In this document: positions 24,730-36,408 of the stretch, piece by piece
How the letters are laid out: each line of letters begins with the position of its first letter
Position numbering within the stretch: position 1 is the first letter of the stretch
Program-made: the position numbers and the translations under genes
Assembly: GCA_035235625.1 (NCBI GenBank)
Contig: CP141150.1
Span: 7,440,001-7,504,000 of the forward strand
Origin: Saururus chinensis
Taxonomy: Eukaryota > Streptophyta > Magnoliopsida > Piperales > Saururaceae
Length of the DNA: 64,000 bases
Direction of reading: 5' to 3'
Notes under the pieces: generated by a model
Told to the model about the DNA's origin: nothing
Seen by the model: only the letters and a program-made list of their open reading frames with translations
Databases searched by the model: none

Positions 24730-24961
24730 GGCCGGAGAGAAGAGTTGCAGGAGGCAGCGAGGAGGCGCCTCGTGTGCAAAACCGTACTAGGGTTTTGACT
24801 TTGGAGCGCGTTAAATGAGAAAAATGATAGAACGGGCCACGTGGTAGAGATGTACTAACCGGTCACACGTTTAGATTTGTACGTGTTTAAGAAATTTTTT
24901 ATTGTTAGTAATAATTAATTAATTTCTTAAATTCTTTAATTAAACGATGAAAAATAAACAT

Positions 24962-25021
<60 letters not shown>

Positions 25022-25721
25022 CACATTCGGCGGCCCATAATAATTATGGGTTACTCATCGGCATTTAAACCCTGGAGTAGTATGGGCCACCGGATATAAA
25101 TTCGACGGCCCATAGAGTCCTGGCTCACGTAGGTTTATATGAACTCGGGCTCATATATATATATATATATAAGAATTCATTATGTATAGGCCTTGTTGTC
25201 TTTAAGCTTAAGAATTTTCTTTCCTTTGCCTTGTACAATTTTTTCTACTTCAAATTATTTATAAACTTCTTCGAATTAAAAAAATATTTTTTTGCAAACA
25301 CATTAGAATTGAAATGATGCTTAAGGAAAAAATCTTTAAAAGATTTGGTAAATGAGATTTTATTTTAGAGTATTCTTCTCTTCTTGGTGGAATATTTTAC
25401 TTTTATTGTTCCTATTGGACGAAGAGTTTTGGACTTTGTTTATACTTCTTAGACTTGACGGTCAAAAACCCCTCCCTATTAAAAGAATGAGATATTTATA
25501 ATGTTAGGATTGTGTCATGGGATAAGTAATAGAAAAGAGTGGTGAGTTAGGAGTTAGTAGGGTAGTGGGGAGACCACTTGGCATGTAGTAGTGGTTTGAC
25601 TTCGTCCTCCGTACTCTTTCACTTCATTTATTTTTTTTAACGTGAGTAACTAACCAAAAAAATTTTGACTTAGTCTTCTTAAAAAAAAAATTCACTAGCC
25701 AAGTAGACATTCTTTAAAAGT
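24730..25721. other. PPR upstream region with AT microsatellites
   Basis: 5' UTR and promoter of the PPR gene, then AT-rich DNA. There is a pure (AT)n run at about 24970-25019 and a shorter one at about 25153-25171. No gene. Confidence 0.6.
24970..25019. repeat. (AT)25 microsatellite
   Basis: About 50 bp of uninterrupted TA dinucleotides, 240 bp upstream of the PPR start. Confidence 0.95.
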
Positions 25722-25728
25722 GTAAGTA

Positions 25729-26398
25729 GGGGTGTTCATAGACGTCCGTTGTCCATATATCCGTTTGTGTTTTCATCCGTTTTTATACATAATGAACATT
25801 TTTTTCTCAGGCCGAACACAGACGCAGACATGGATAAAGTTTTTTGTCCGCACTAATAAAGAGCTATAGACACGGACATACCCTTGTATGTGTCCGCGGA
25901 CGTCCGCTCCCGCCACTCTTACCAACATTCCCTTAAATATAATAGTAATTATTACTAACTATTAAAAAAAAATAGAATTCAGTTCCTATATAGCATCTTA
26001 GGACAGTACTAACATGCTACATAGGCACTTGACAACTTTAAAACATAAATCCAGTATTTATGTATCATGTTAAAATAGTCCTAACATGATACATAGATAC
26101 TGGACAGTTTGAAATATAAATCTAAAACATATATAGCATGTTAGGATAATCTTAATATGTTATATATGTATTAGATAACTTAAACATCTAGATCTATTAC
26201 TTATATAACATGTTAAGACAACTTTTATATACTATAAAAATTTTAAAAAATTTAAATTGAGATAAAAATTTAGGTGTTTAAATATTTGTCTATGTCTGTC
26301 CGTGTCCGTAGCGGATGCACTTTGGACAAAATATAATACGAACATGAACGGACACAGACAACCCTCTATCCAAGTTTGTTTTTGTCTATGAACACCCT
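25729..26398. mobile_element. non-autonomous hAT-like element (about 670 bp)
   Basis: Terminal inverted repeats GGGGTGTTCATAGAC and GTCTATGAACACCCT. They are flanked either by a perfect 7-bp repeat GTAAGTA (25722-25728, 26399-26405) or, with ends moved out by one to three bases, by an 8-bp AGTGTAAG/AGTATAAG pair. Subterminal GTCCG/CGGAC motifs are repeated. No open frame. Confidence 0.7.
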
Positions 26399-26780
26399 GT
26401 AAGTATAAGGGCCCACTATACATGTAATATCCCTAATTTTCCCGAGTTTCAAATTTTAAATACGTGGAAATTATAGTGTTTGACCTATTAACATTCTTAT
26501 TAGAATAACTTTCTCCCTAGATAGAATTTGGGGATGAAACTAATTCTATTGGAAAGTAGATGGAAAGAGCTTCGAAACGCCACCAAGAATGCGCGAATCG
26601 GAGTCCGGATGAGGGAGAAACGACTATTTGAAGTTGAACATATCGTGCAGGACCCGTTTACCCGAATTGAAAGCGTGAATTGTCTGTTTAAGTTGCGATG
26701 TGGGCCCAATAAATTACTATTCCGAAATTGGGTTTTTGAGGTCTAATTCCTTATGGGATTAGGAGCCCTAATCTCATGCC

Positions 26781-26788
26781 TATAAAAT
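26781..26788 (+). promoter_or_regulatory. TATA box of solo LTR A
   Basis: TATAAAAT in the 5' part of LTR A, about 360 bp from its start, in a context typical of LTR promoters. Confidence 0.4.
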
Positions 26789-27449
26789 GCCTTCTTAGGG
26801 CACAATTTGGGGATCTTTGGTTTGATTGGAGAAGCTTTTGGGACGGTGAAGGAGAGGAGAGAATTCTCCGACGAGACTCCGGCGAAGCGTTTGCGGCAGT
26901 GGATCGACGACAACTCGGCCATTAAGGTTGTATTTCAAGTCGAGATTTGCATAGATTTGTAAATTAGAAGATAAACCTGTAAGGTCCCTGATTTTTCTAC
27001 GATTTTCTGGGATTTTTCTGCCATTTTTCTGGTCATTTTCGGCAGGAAAATGTGACGTTTCAGCGTATGGGTATTTGTGTCTTTTCCCCATATTTATACC
27101 CGTAGAGTCGGGTGTGGGGCTTAGTCACGGGCCACGGGCCTCGCTGCGCGCTTATGGCGCGAATTTTGGAGGTTCGACGCGTAACCAGTGGGTTAACGTG
27201 CGTTGGGGACGTAAGCGGGAAAAAAAATAAAGGAGAACAAATAAAAGATCGGGCTCGGCCCGATCCGGATTTCGGATGTGAACAGTGGCCGCCCCCCCAT
27301 TTCCGCCTGTTCACTGTGCCCGGCCGCCGGTGGGCCAGTGGACAGCCGCACCGGCTCCGCCCCGGCGGTGCGACGCCGAGGGGCCACTACCCCGGCCGCC
27401 CACGGCCGCGCCGCCCTCTTTTCCGGTGAGCCCCCCTTTTCTGTGATTT

Positions 27450-28010
27450 GCGATTCCGCCGCCGCTGTAGGCCGGCGAGAGCCGGCCGGCCGCCCACGGC
27501 TCCGCCATGGGCCGGCGACGGCGGGAGGCCACTCCCCCCGGCCCCGGACGGCCCCAGCTCCGCCGTCCCGCTCCCTCTCTCTGCTGCCCTGTTTTCCGCC
27601 CCCACTTTGGATCGCCGTTCCGCCACCGCCACGGGCCGGCACGGCCCGACCGGCCGGCCACGGCTCCGCCCTGGGCCGGCGACGGTGAGGAGCCCCTCCT
27701 CCCAGCCCGGTGAGCCTCCGTTCCGCCGCCCGTCCTCATCCCCCTCTCTGCCCTGTTTTTCCGCCGAACGACTGTTTTGGTCGATTTGGGGCCGCCGGCG
27801 GTGAGCTGCGGCCGATCGGACCTCCGTCCGGCACCGCCTTGCTCCGGCGACGGCGAGGAGCCCCTCCTCCCGGCCCGGTGGGCCTCGGCACCGCCGCCCC
27901 ACCCTCTTTCCCCCTCTGTTCACTGTTCCGCCGACGGACTGTTTGGGCAAACAGTGGCCGCCGGTGGTGATCTGCGGCCGATTCGGCCTTCCCCCAGCCC
28001 CGCCTTGCTC
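27450..28010. repeat. GC-rich degenerate tandem repeat in LTR B
   Basis: About three diverged copies of a 160-190 bp unit. Shared blocks are CCGGCGACGG, GAGCCCCTCCTCCC, CCCTCTCTGCCCTGTTTTCCG and a segment with ACGACTGTTTTGG. Copies differ in length, so the unit is approximate. Confidence 0.6.
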
Positions 28011-29311
28011 CGGCGAAGGCAGTGGACTACACCTCCATGCCCGATTCAGCCGCCGCCCCCATGGCCGCTCCGCCCTTACGGGTTTTCTCCGGTCGTCCCC
28101 TTATTTTTGGTCTGCGTCCGTTTTGGACGTGGTGACTGACGTTATCAGTCGGACGCCGGATTTGTTTTGGTGGACCGTAGTTCGGCTCCGCCCCAGCCCG
28201 GTGACACCAGTGGGCCACCCTCTGGGTCTTGTTTGGCCTTGCGGCCCATAGCCGCAGCTAGTCTGCCTTACCGGCATGTGTGCCGTTGACCCCTCTTGCC
28301 CATTTTACGCCGTCGGTACCGGACGGCCTCAGGCAAGAATTTGTATGTCTTACCTTGACAGAAGGTGGACGAGTTCACCTGCTCAGGCCTTGGCCAGTGA
28401 CGGCCTCATAGCCTTTGCTCGACCGTGAACCCTTCCCTTGCCCTATACCGTGCGAGATGCACAGCCGCCCGCACCATGAGTTTTGGTTGTGGGTGGCGAT
28501 CGGCGATGTCGCCACTTAGATTGGCCACCGCTAAGGGCTTTAGCCCTGTTGGCTTTTGTGGGCCTTGAGTCGCCCCATTTCCCTCGCCCTTTGGGCTGCG
28601 TGCGCATGTGGCCACGCGTGTACTTCTGGGTTTAGGCGCCGCATTCGTGCCGCCTAACCATCGGTTGGCTTTGCCACCGAGTGGAGTTGACCACTAGAGC
28701 TGTCCTCCACCTCTCCTTTGATTCTCGAGCGTTGCCCCACGGCCGTTGGGTGCTGTCCATGGCCGATTTCGATGTCTTTGTGGCCGGCTGAGCACGTTTT
28801 AGCCAGCGGCCGATCTTCAGTGTACACCCTCGACATCTGGTCGCACCGCCACATTCGTGGGCTTGATATTTCTCCCGGCCGCCCTAGTGTGCCGCCGTGG
28901 ATCGCGGGTTTTACCGCTTTGAGTTCTGACACTCTGTTTGGCCGTGATAGTTCCGGCGCATCTTGAAATCCTCGGGACAGCAGCTCTCTCAGCCAGGCAA
29001 CGGTTTGACCGCCAACTCCGCCGCCGACGCCGCCACCGTCGTGTGCTCGCCATCGAACGCCATGATTATGAGGTAGGGGAGTTTTGAACTCGTAAATTCA
29101 TGAAGCATGCTTTGAATGAGTAGCAGCATGCTAGGATTGTATGATTCCATGCTTGGATGTTAAGTAACGATCCGATTGCATGATGTGCGTGTAAGCATGA
29201 TTGTATGGTATGATTGATATGCATGAGATGTATGCATGTTTTATGGATGTGGATTATGTATGCGGCGCGATGGCTAGCAAATATGTCAGTATGCTATGTA
29301 TGGGTTATGCA

Positions 29312-29525
29312 CGTGCTAGTGATGGCTAGCGTGCATGTTTGAAGTATGTATGAATGTGTGTGTGCACGTGCTAGAGATGACTAGCGTGTACGTTTGATGT
29401 ATGCATGTGCTAGTGATGGCTAGCGTGCATGTTTGATGTATGTGTGAATGTATGCATATGCTAGTGATGGCTAGCGTGCACGTTTGACGTGTGTATGCAT
29501 GTGCTAGTGATGGCTAGCATGCATG
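29312..29525. repeat. minisatellite with TGCTAGTGATGGCTAGCGTG core
   Basis: Five copies of the 20-bp core separated by variable ATGTATG-rich spacers, giving units of about 35-60 bp. Confidence 0.75.
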
Positions 29526-30299
29526 TTTGTAAGTTATGTATGTATGACCGTATGTATATGTTGTACGTATGTGTGAGACATACGTATGTATGATGGCATT
29601 TTGCCTATGCTTTGGATGTGCGTAAGTGTATGTGGGCAGAGATATGGGCGATGGACAGTAAGAGGTGACAGAAGCTCTGTCTGAATTTGGATACAGTTGT
29701 GTAAGCGTATGACAGAGGACAGAGGATATGAGTATGACGGGCAAGGATTAGAATGGATCGGTTTGGGTTGGATTGTATGTTGGACGTTTATCAGACAGTA
29801 AGAGTGTTCATAATTGTACAAGCATAACGTACAGATTATGAAGTGAAAAATAAGTATAATAAGTGAGATATAAGTAAGAGGGCGACAACTGGGTTGGCTC
29901 TGAGGAGCGTTATTTGAGGATGTCAGTGTAAGAGGTTTTGGCCATAAGATGGATGGCGAAGTACGTAAGACTGTAAGGGTTTGTTGTACGATGAGTTTTG
30001 TCCATGATGTGGACGGGTAAGTGAAGTCTGCTGCCCTGACGAACTTGGGTTTCGGATCGGGCTCAGCTTCAGTTTGATCAGTCGAGGACTGTGAGTTGTG
30101 TAGCATAATTGTACCGCATAATATACTTAATTCAAACTTGAATTATAAGCACAGCTAATGATAGCGTTGTGAGTTTGAGACCTGAGGGTTCGACGGATTA
30201 AGTTCCGTGTTTGAGCTGGCCGCTGATGAGTTGGCCGAGCGTTTATCATGTCTTGCCATGGTGTTATCCTGCGGGATGTTGTCTGTGTGCTATGTAGGG

Positions 30300-30545
30300 C
30301 ACCGGACGTCTGATGCTCTGCTGAGAGCGACGTCATTTTGATTTGGTCTGCGTGCTGTATAAGCCCAGACGTTTGATGCTCTGTTGAGAGCGATGTACGT
30401 TTTTGACTTTGTCTGTGTGCTGTATGAAGCCCAGACGTCTGATGCTCTGCTGAGAGCGACGTATGTTTCTGATTTGGTCTGTGTGCTGTGTAAGCCCAGA
30501 CGTTTGATGCTCTGTTGAGAGCGTTGTATGTTTTCGCCCAAGAGT
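30300..30545. repeat. minisatellite, unit about 57-66 bp, four copies
   Basis: Four copies centred on GATGCTCTGCTGAGAGCG (at about 30312, 30368, 30432, 30498), each followed by TTTGGTCTGTGTGCTGT and AAGCCCAGACGT. Confidence 0.85.
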
Positions 30546-30577
30546 GGCACTGTACGTTTCTGCCCAAGAGTGGCATT

Positions 30578-30752
30578 GGCACTATAAGACCCATTATGGT
30601 GGGCAATTCTCTGGCACTATAAGACCCATTATGGTGGGCAATTCTCTGGCACTATAAGACCCATTATGGTGGGCAATTCTCTGGCACTATAAGACCCATT
30701 ATGGTGGGCGATTCTCTGGCACTATAAGACCCATTATGGTGGGCAACTGTAT
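30578..30752. repeat. 35-bp minisatellite, five near-identical copies
   Basis: Five copies of a 35-bp unit containing GGCACTATAAGACCCATTAT and GGTGGGCAATTCTCT, starting at 30578, 30613, 30648, 30683 and 30718. The first four differ at one position; the last diverges at its end. Confidence 0.95.
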
Positions 30753-30999
30753 GACCCCTTATGTGTGGGTGTTTATGTTTGCGCGCTCAGGTAAGTAGTA
30801 TCATGGATCTACTCTTACCTGTTTGATCCAGTGCCCCATGAGCATTGGTGTGCCTTACCTTCGGAAAAGTCCATGGCGTCTAGTCACTCCCCGGAGGTTA
30901 AGGTGTTGCCCCAGTGGCATTCTTTTCCATTTCGACGCTGGAGCTTATTAGTTGTAATGAGCTTCAGTGGTCGTTGATATGTGTACGATTATGAGTACG

Positions 31000-31400
31000 A
31001 CTGTATGAGTGTGAGTACAACTGTATGTGTATGAGCAGGACTGTAAGCGTATGAGTATGAGCAAGACTGTAAGTGTATGAGTATGAGTAAGACTATAAGT
31101 GTATGAGTATGAGTAAGACTGTAAGCGTATGAGTATGAGTAAGACTGTAAGCGTATGAGTATGAGCACGACTGTAAGAGTATGGGTACGATTGTGAGAAT
31201 ATGTTTCTGAGTAAGATAGTAAGTATGATTTTGTGCAGACTGTACGAGTAAGGTCGTACGAGTCTGATTGTACGAGTAAGGTCGTACATGTATGGGTAAG
31301 CTGTATGAGTGAGCATACGATTGTACGAGTAAGATCGTACAAGTATGCGTATGTTGTATGAGTATGCGTACGGTGGTACGAGTAAGTTGTATGACCCTGG
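31000..31400. repeat. GTATGAGTA-rich tandem array
   Basis: Imperfect repetition of GTATGAGTATGAGTAAGACT and GTACGAGTAAGGTCGTAC-type units. It produces frames of serine, tyrosine and threonine repeats on the minus strand that are not genes. Confidence 0.75.
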
Positions 31401-34400
31401 ATAAGGGTGTTTGTGTAAGTTGATTGGACAGTATGATATTGGCACGATGGTGCCTTCGGTATGATTCTGGCACGATGATGCCTTGATATGATTTTGGCAC
31501 AATGGTGCCTTTGGTATGTCTTTGGCACGATAGTGCATTTAGTATGATCGTATGTGTATGTGCACGATATGATTATTATGCTTCTGCTTCATGTTGAGTT
31601 GCATGACGCATGCATTTCTGAACTTATGGAGTTCACCGTTTGGGATTTCCCCTACTGGGTATTTTCCTACTGAGTATGAAAATACTCACCCTACTATTTT
31701 TAGCCCCGTTGTACGGGAGGTTTTGCAGGTTGTGCGGAGAGCTCCTGGTGATGGACGCTCGTTTCAGCGGTGGATTGATTCCCGTTGACTCAGGTATCAG
31801 CTTGACTCTCTGCGAGTTTATTTGTGCCACGATCTCCTGTATTGGGTGAGATGAGAACATAAGATGTTTATTCTGGACTTTCATTTGGATCAGTCAGTGG
31901 ACTGTTATGGGACTTGTACTCAGGGATGCCCGGGAGAGTGATTTGTATTTAAAAGTCTATGATCATAGCAAGAATTTATTCGTACGTGTGTTTTCGAGTA
32001 GCGCCTGATGATATTTGCTTTGGTCGTACGATGATTGACCGTATGTGGATGTTTAATGTTTTAAATTATAAACTGTTTTATCAGGTTTTGGTTTCGTCAT
32101 TTTTCCTCCGATTTACAGACGTTATATTGAACAAATTTTCCGTGAATTTTAAGGAAAATGTGTGAAAAATCTCGGGCGTTACAAAACCATATTCGCAATT
32201 AACGTGAACAATAATCTCTGCAATTACTGTTCATACAGTTTTTTTAAAATAAGATATTATTTACTGTTTAACTGCAGGCCAGTCACTGGCCGGCCGCTGG
32301 TGGCTGGACCTGTAGCTGGAACGGCTTGCCGGTTCTGGCCTTGGCCGCGGCTGCCGTGCATGCTTGGCTGCGGCGGTGGCGAAGCGCAGCCGCCGGCCGG
32401 AGGATGGACTAGGGCTGCAGGAGTCGCTGGACGACGGCGATCCGGTCAAGTCCAGTCCATCGGCCGACCGCGGCGGTCTTGCGTCACGACGGCTCCGCCG
32501 TTCAAAAAAAAGAAAAAAGAAAAGCCCTTTCTGCGCCGGCCGGCCACCGGGCGACGACAGGGCCGGGCTGGTCGGAATCGCCGCCAGGCGGCGATCCGAT
32601 ACCGCCCAGCCCTCGCCGCGGAGCGGCGGCCTGGGGCGGCACCGGCAGAGGCCAGTCGGCCTCTGACCGGCTGTGAAGAAGACGACCGAACGGGTCATCG
32701 GGCTTCATTTCGGGCCGGGCCGGACTGGGTGACCCGACCCGTTTGGCCCGGGTTTAAAAAAAATAGTGAACCGGGTCCGGTTTACAGTGTTAAATATGTC
32801 AAAAAAAATCATAGAAAATTACTATTTCCTCTTAAGAAGCGTGGGAGTATTCTGGCCAAGTTTCAGCTTGGGGAAAAATCCAATAGATTGTGAAATGACC
32901 TTTTTACCCTTGATAGTTAAATCATCGTGTGAGAACCATTTGCCCGACTTCGGGGCCCTGGTTCAGGGGCCTACGAGTTTATTTAAAAATTGGGAAAATT
33001 CTCAATGAGATTTTAATAGGTAAAATATTTATAGGCCAAATATCTTGGTGAAGAAAAATACCAATGAGTGGTTAATTGACCATTTTACCCTTAGGGTTTA
33101 TAGTAAACCGTTAAGACAACCTGGGTCGGTTCAAGGGGTTCACGACCCCGTCACATGCCATGAAAATTACATAGGGTCCATGAAGTCAAGTAGTACCCTT
33201 GGGTTTAATTTTGGTCCCATTGGATGACATTAAGGCCTTAAACCAAATGATAGAACTACCCCTATGCAAACTGACCCGCATTCGCGTGGATGTTGTTAAT
33301 GGGCCAATGTGATACTGAAATCTTTTGAGAGGTTAAAGAATTACCCAAGTGCAGAGAGGACTGTATCCAATGTTAAATAATTACTCTAATGCCTTTGGGT
33401 GTATTACGATAAGTTTAATAAAGATTTAATAAGTTAACCCATGGAGGGTTAGGGCACGAGAGCTCGAGTAATTATAATATCATTGTTGATTTTGATTATT
33501 GATATTATGATATGTTTGAACCTTTGTGGGTTTAACTATTTATGTTGTTCTTTGTTTTGATTTTTGATATTGATGTTGTGATAGTAATTTATCACTAGTT
33601 GAGAATTATTGAAAGAATAATTATTTGGGGTTTGATAGCTTTGGATTGGGTAAGAATACCTAATCAAGATAAAGACTAAAATACCTCAGAGGGGTCTAGG
33701 ACTAGTTTATACAGTGAACAAAGCCTTTGACCCGATGATTTGCCTTGGTTGATGAATTGATGGCATGTCTCGAGTTGTAAACCTTAGTCTAGAAGGGACT
33801 AATAGGGTTTGGGATAGTCATTCAGAATCCTGGCTTATAGATGAGCAATATAGGGTTCAGAATGTTTTCCTGAGTTCTAGCTCTATTGAGGAGCCGCTAA
33901 TTTGACCATGTAGTTACACCTCCACATTGGAGGGAGTTCTTTGTGAGCCGGGCTCACCGCAGATCTATTGAGGATCTTTTTAGTGTACACGCAATTAGGG
34001 TCGCTGACATCCTGCTTGGTTGGCGTCTCTGACCACTTCTGTTCAGGTGCAGTTGTGGGCCATGCCCTTCCACTCCGGTCAGGTCCTTATGGGCTAGGTT
34101 GGGAGATGGCACTTCCTGGTGGATTCCAGGATGTTTCGTTGTCATTTGTCACTTAGGTTGACATCTGATGAGTCTTTCTGTCATTGGGATTAGACATGGA
34201 TATTAATTATCGAACAATGGTTCAAGAAATAATTAATAACATTGATTGATATTGCTTGTTTAATTAGAACAAGTGGAATGATTAAAGGACTTGCATAAAA
34301 TGTAGGTTGCTTGAAAATACTTAAGCATTGCATGGGTGATGTTATGCTTCTTAGTATAGTATAGTTTTTAGGCAGAACTACGTCTAGATCCAATCTTGTT

Positions 34401-34905
34401 GGAAACATTGGAGATGTTGTCTGATAAGTACGTAGGCAACTAACATCGGGTGATGTTGGCCCGATCCGAATAATATTAATAAAACCTTTTGTCCTTTGGA
34501 AGCTCTTCTCCTAAAGGTGGAGATGCTCCATTATGGTTGTGGTTGTTGTTTGGTTTGCTTTGTTGCAGATTCTCCAGGCGACGACAAGTCAGACCAAGGC
34601 AGGTAAGCTCAAGAGGTTTCCGCATTTTTGAAACTCTGATACGTAAGTGTACCTTAAACGTGAGAGTCAACTTGTTATTTATTTTCAGATGGGTGACAAA
34701 CTTGTACTTAGATGGATGAGCTGGTCTTTATGAATTTTCAGATGTTAAATAATATCATATGATTTGATATTCGTATTTGTGAACCCCAGTTATCATGACC
34801 TGGATATTTAATCGAAGGGTTTGTTTTGTATTTAAAGAAAACAAAATTTACCTACCGTTCGTGATATTTAAAAATGCTTTTAAAAATCTGGGTTGTGACA
34901 ATACA

Positions 34906-35680
34906 TAGGGACTTAACTAATTTTTCTTTGTTTTTCTATTCCACTATATTTTTTTTTCTTTTGTTATTATTTTCTTTTGTCTTTTCTCAATTACATAACT
35001 AGCCTTTAAGAGGTGGGTCTTAAAATCATCATTTAGACTTTAGGATTTATTTTAAAATTTATTCTTTGTGTTAGACTTATATACGGTCTAATATTTCAAT
35101 TTGGCTATTTTGATGTGGGACCCATAGGGGTTTCACTCAGCCCTTTGTAATTTTAATTTGATGGCTAATTTTATGTGGGAATCATGAAGGTTTCACTTAG
35201 CCTATTGTAATTTTTAATTTTTGATTTGATAGCTAATTTGATATGGAACCCTTGAGGGTCTTACTTAGTCTTTTGTGATTTTAATTTAATGACTAATTTG
35301 ACGTGGGACTCATGGGGGCCTCACAACCTTTTGTAATTTTAATTTAACTGCTAATTTGATGTGAGACACATGAGGTTTTACTTAGCCTTTTAATTTAATA
35401 GTTAATTTGATGTGGGGCTTATGCGGTCTCATTTAGCCTTTTATAATTTCAATTATATGTGGGACCCACAGGAGTTTCACTTAATTAAATTTTTTATTAT
35501 AAGTTTTATCTTATTTCTACATGTGTAGAATATGACTTAACTTATTCTTTCTTTTTTTACTTAGTAAGCTTTAAAGACTTTGTCCACTTTGGAGCTAATA
35601 AAACTCCAAATTTTTGGACTGTCTCTTTTGACTCTCTCTTCTTTTTTCTTTTTTTTTTAAATGTCAACACCCCTTACTTG
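34906..35680. other. AT-rich interval with a minisatellite
   Basis: No gene. It contains the approximately 60-bp tandem repeat at 35093-35480, then T-rich sequence up to the CACTA-like terminus at 35681. Confidence 0.6.
35093..35480. repeat. about 60-bp tandem repeat, six to seven diverged copies
   Basis: Each copy has GCTAATTTGATGTGGGAC, a CATGAGGGT-type segment, TTTCACTTAGCC and TTTTGTAATTTTAATTT. Copies are diverged by substitutions and small deletions. Confidence 0.8.
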
Positions 35681-36239
35681 CACTACAAAAAAATGTAGTA
35701 TTAGCGACAAATACAAAAGCGTTGCAAAAAAATGAACTATTAGCGACGCTTAGTTTAAAGCGTCGCTAATACGAATCCTATTAGCGACGCTTTACTATAA
35801 GCGTCGCTAATAGTTCCTCTATTTGCGACGCTATAAACAATCGTCGCTAAACAATATATATTTTAAATAAAAAAAGAAAAAAATATCGCTAATAGCATTT
35901 GCAATAGCGACGCTTATTCAAAAGCGTCGCTAATATTTGAATTATTAGCGACGCTTGTAAATAAGCATCGCAAATACCATTTCTAATAGTGATGCTTGAT
36001 TACAAGCTTCGCTAATGGATTTTTTAATTAATTTTATTTAATAAATAATATTAAAAAATATAATAAACTTCTTAAATATAATATATTTTATTCAATATTT
36101 ATTATTTGTATATACAATAAATAAATATTAAATTTTTAATAAAAACTAATGTTAATAATAGATTAAAATTTTACTATTTATATATAATATAATATATTTT
36201 TTAAAATTTTATTATTATTTTAAAAAAATAATTTATAAT

Positions 36240-36390
36240 AAAAGAGAGAGTGAAGAGAGTGCATGGAGAGAGAGTGAAGAGAGGAGAGAGAGAAGGTGAG
36301 GAGAGAGAGGGAGAGGTGAGAGAGTGAGGTGCGAGGGAGAGGGAGGAGAGAGAGAGAAAGAAAGAGGAGAGAGAGAGGGACGAGAAAGCC
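36240..36390. repeat. GA-rich simple repeat
   Basis: Purine-only GAGAGAGGAGAG-type sequence, similar to arrays at 38287-38465 and 38680-38825. Confidence 0.85.
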
Positions 36391-36408
36391 TGGAAGGCCG
36401 TATTGATA

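Larger units (their letters stand above)
26978..32183. mobile_element. solo LTR B (5.2 kb) nested in LTR A
   Basis: Starts TGTAAGGTCCC and ends CTCGGGCGTTACA, with perfect 5-bp duplications AAACC at 26973-26977 and 32184-32188. At 5206 bp it is unusually long for an LTR. It is modular: a very GC-rich, CpG-dense block (27100-29060), then at least four different minisatellite arrays (29312-31400), then an ATACTCACCC box at 31683 shared with other LTRs. Long frames in the GC block are composition artefacts. No gag-pol domain, primer-binding site or second LTR copy is seen within it. Confidence 0.8.
26423..34900. mobile_element. solo LTR A (about 3.27 kb), split by nested solo LTR B
   Basis: Starts TGTAATATCCC and ends CTGGGTTGTGACA, flanked by perfect 5-bp duplications ATACA at 26418-26422 and 34901-34905. 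The inner piece 26978-32183 plus one AAACC is a later insertion. Removing it leaves about 3.27 kb with no gag-pol. TATAAAAT at 26781-26788 is a likely promoter. 32280-32720 is GC-rich and codes nothing recognisable. Confidence 0.85.

Noticed and set aside
27193-28251. Several overlapping 100-187-codon frames on both strands
   Set aside because: All lie in the CpG-rich block of LTR B and are open in nearly every frame because stops are rare at high GC. The peptides are P/R/G/A repeats.
29534-31538. Minus-strand frames of 86-196 codons with S/T/Y/H repeats
   Set aside because: Direct translation of the minisatellites in LTR B; the repeats are DNA-level, not protein-level.
32162-32893. 243-codon plus-strand frame
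   Set aside because: Starts at the edge of LTR B and runs through the GC-rich part of LTR A. Peptide is R/G/A/P-rich with no retroviral or cellular domain.
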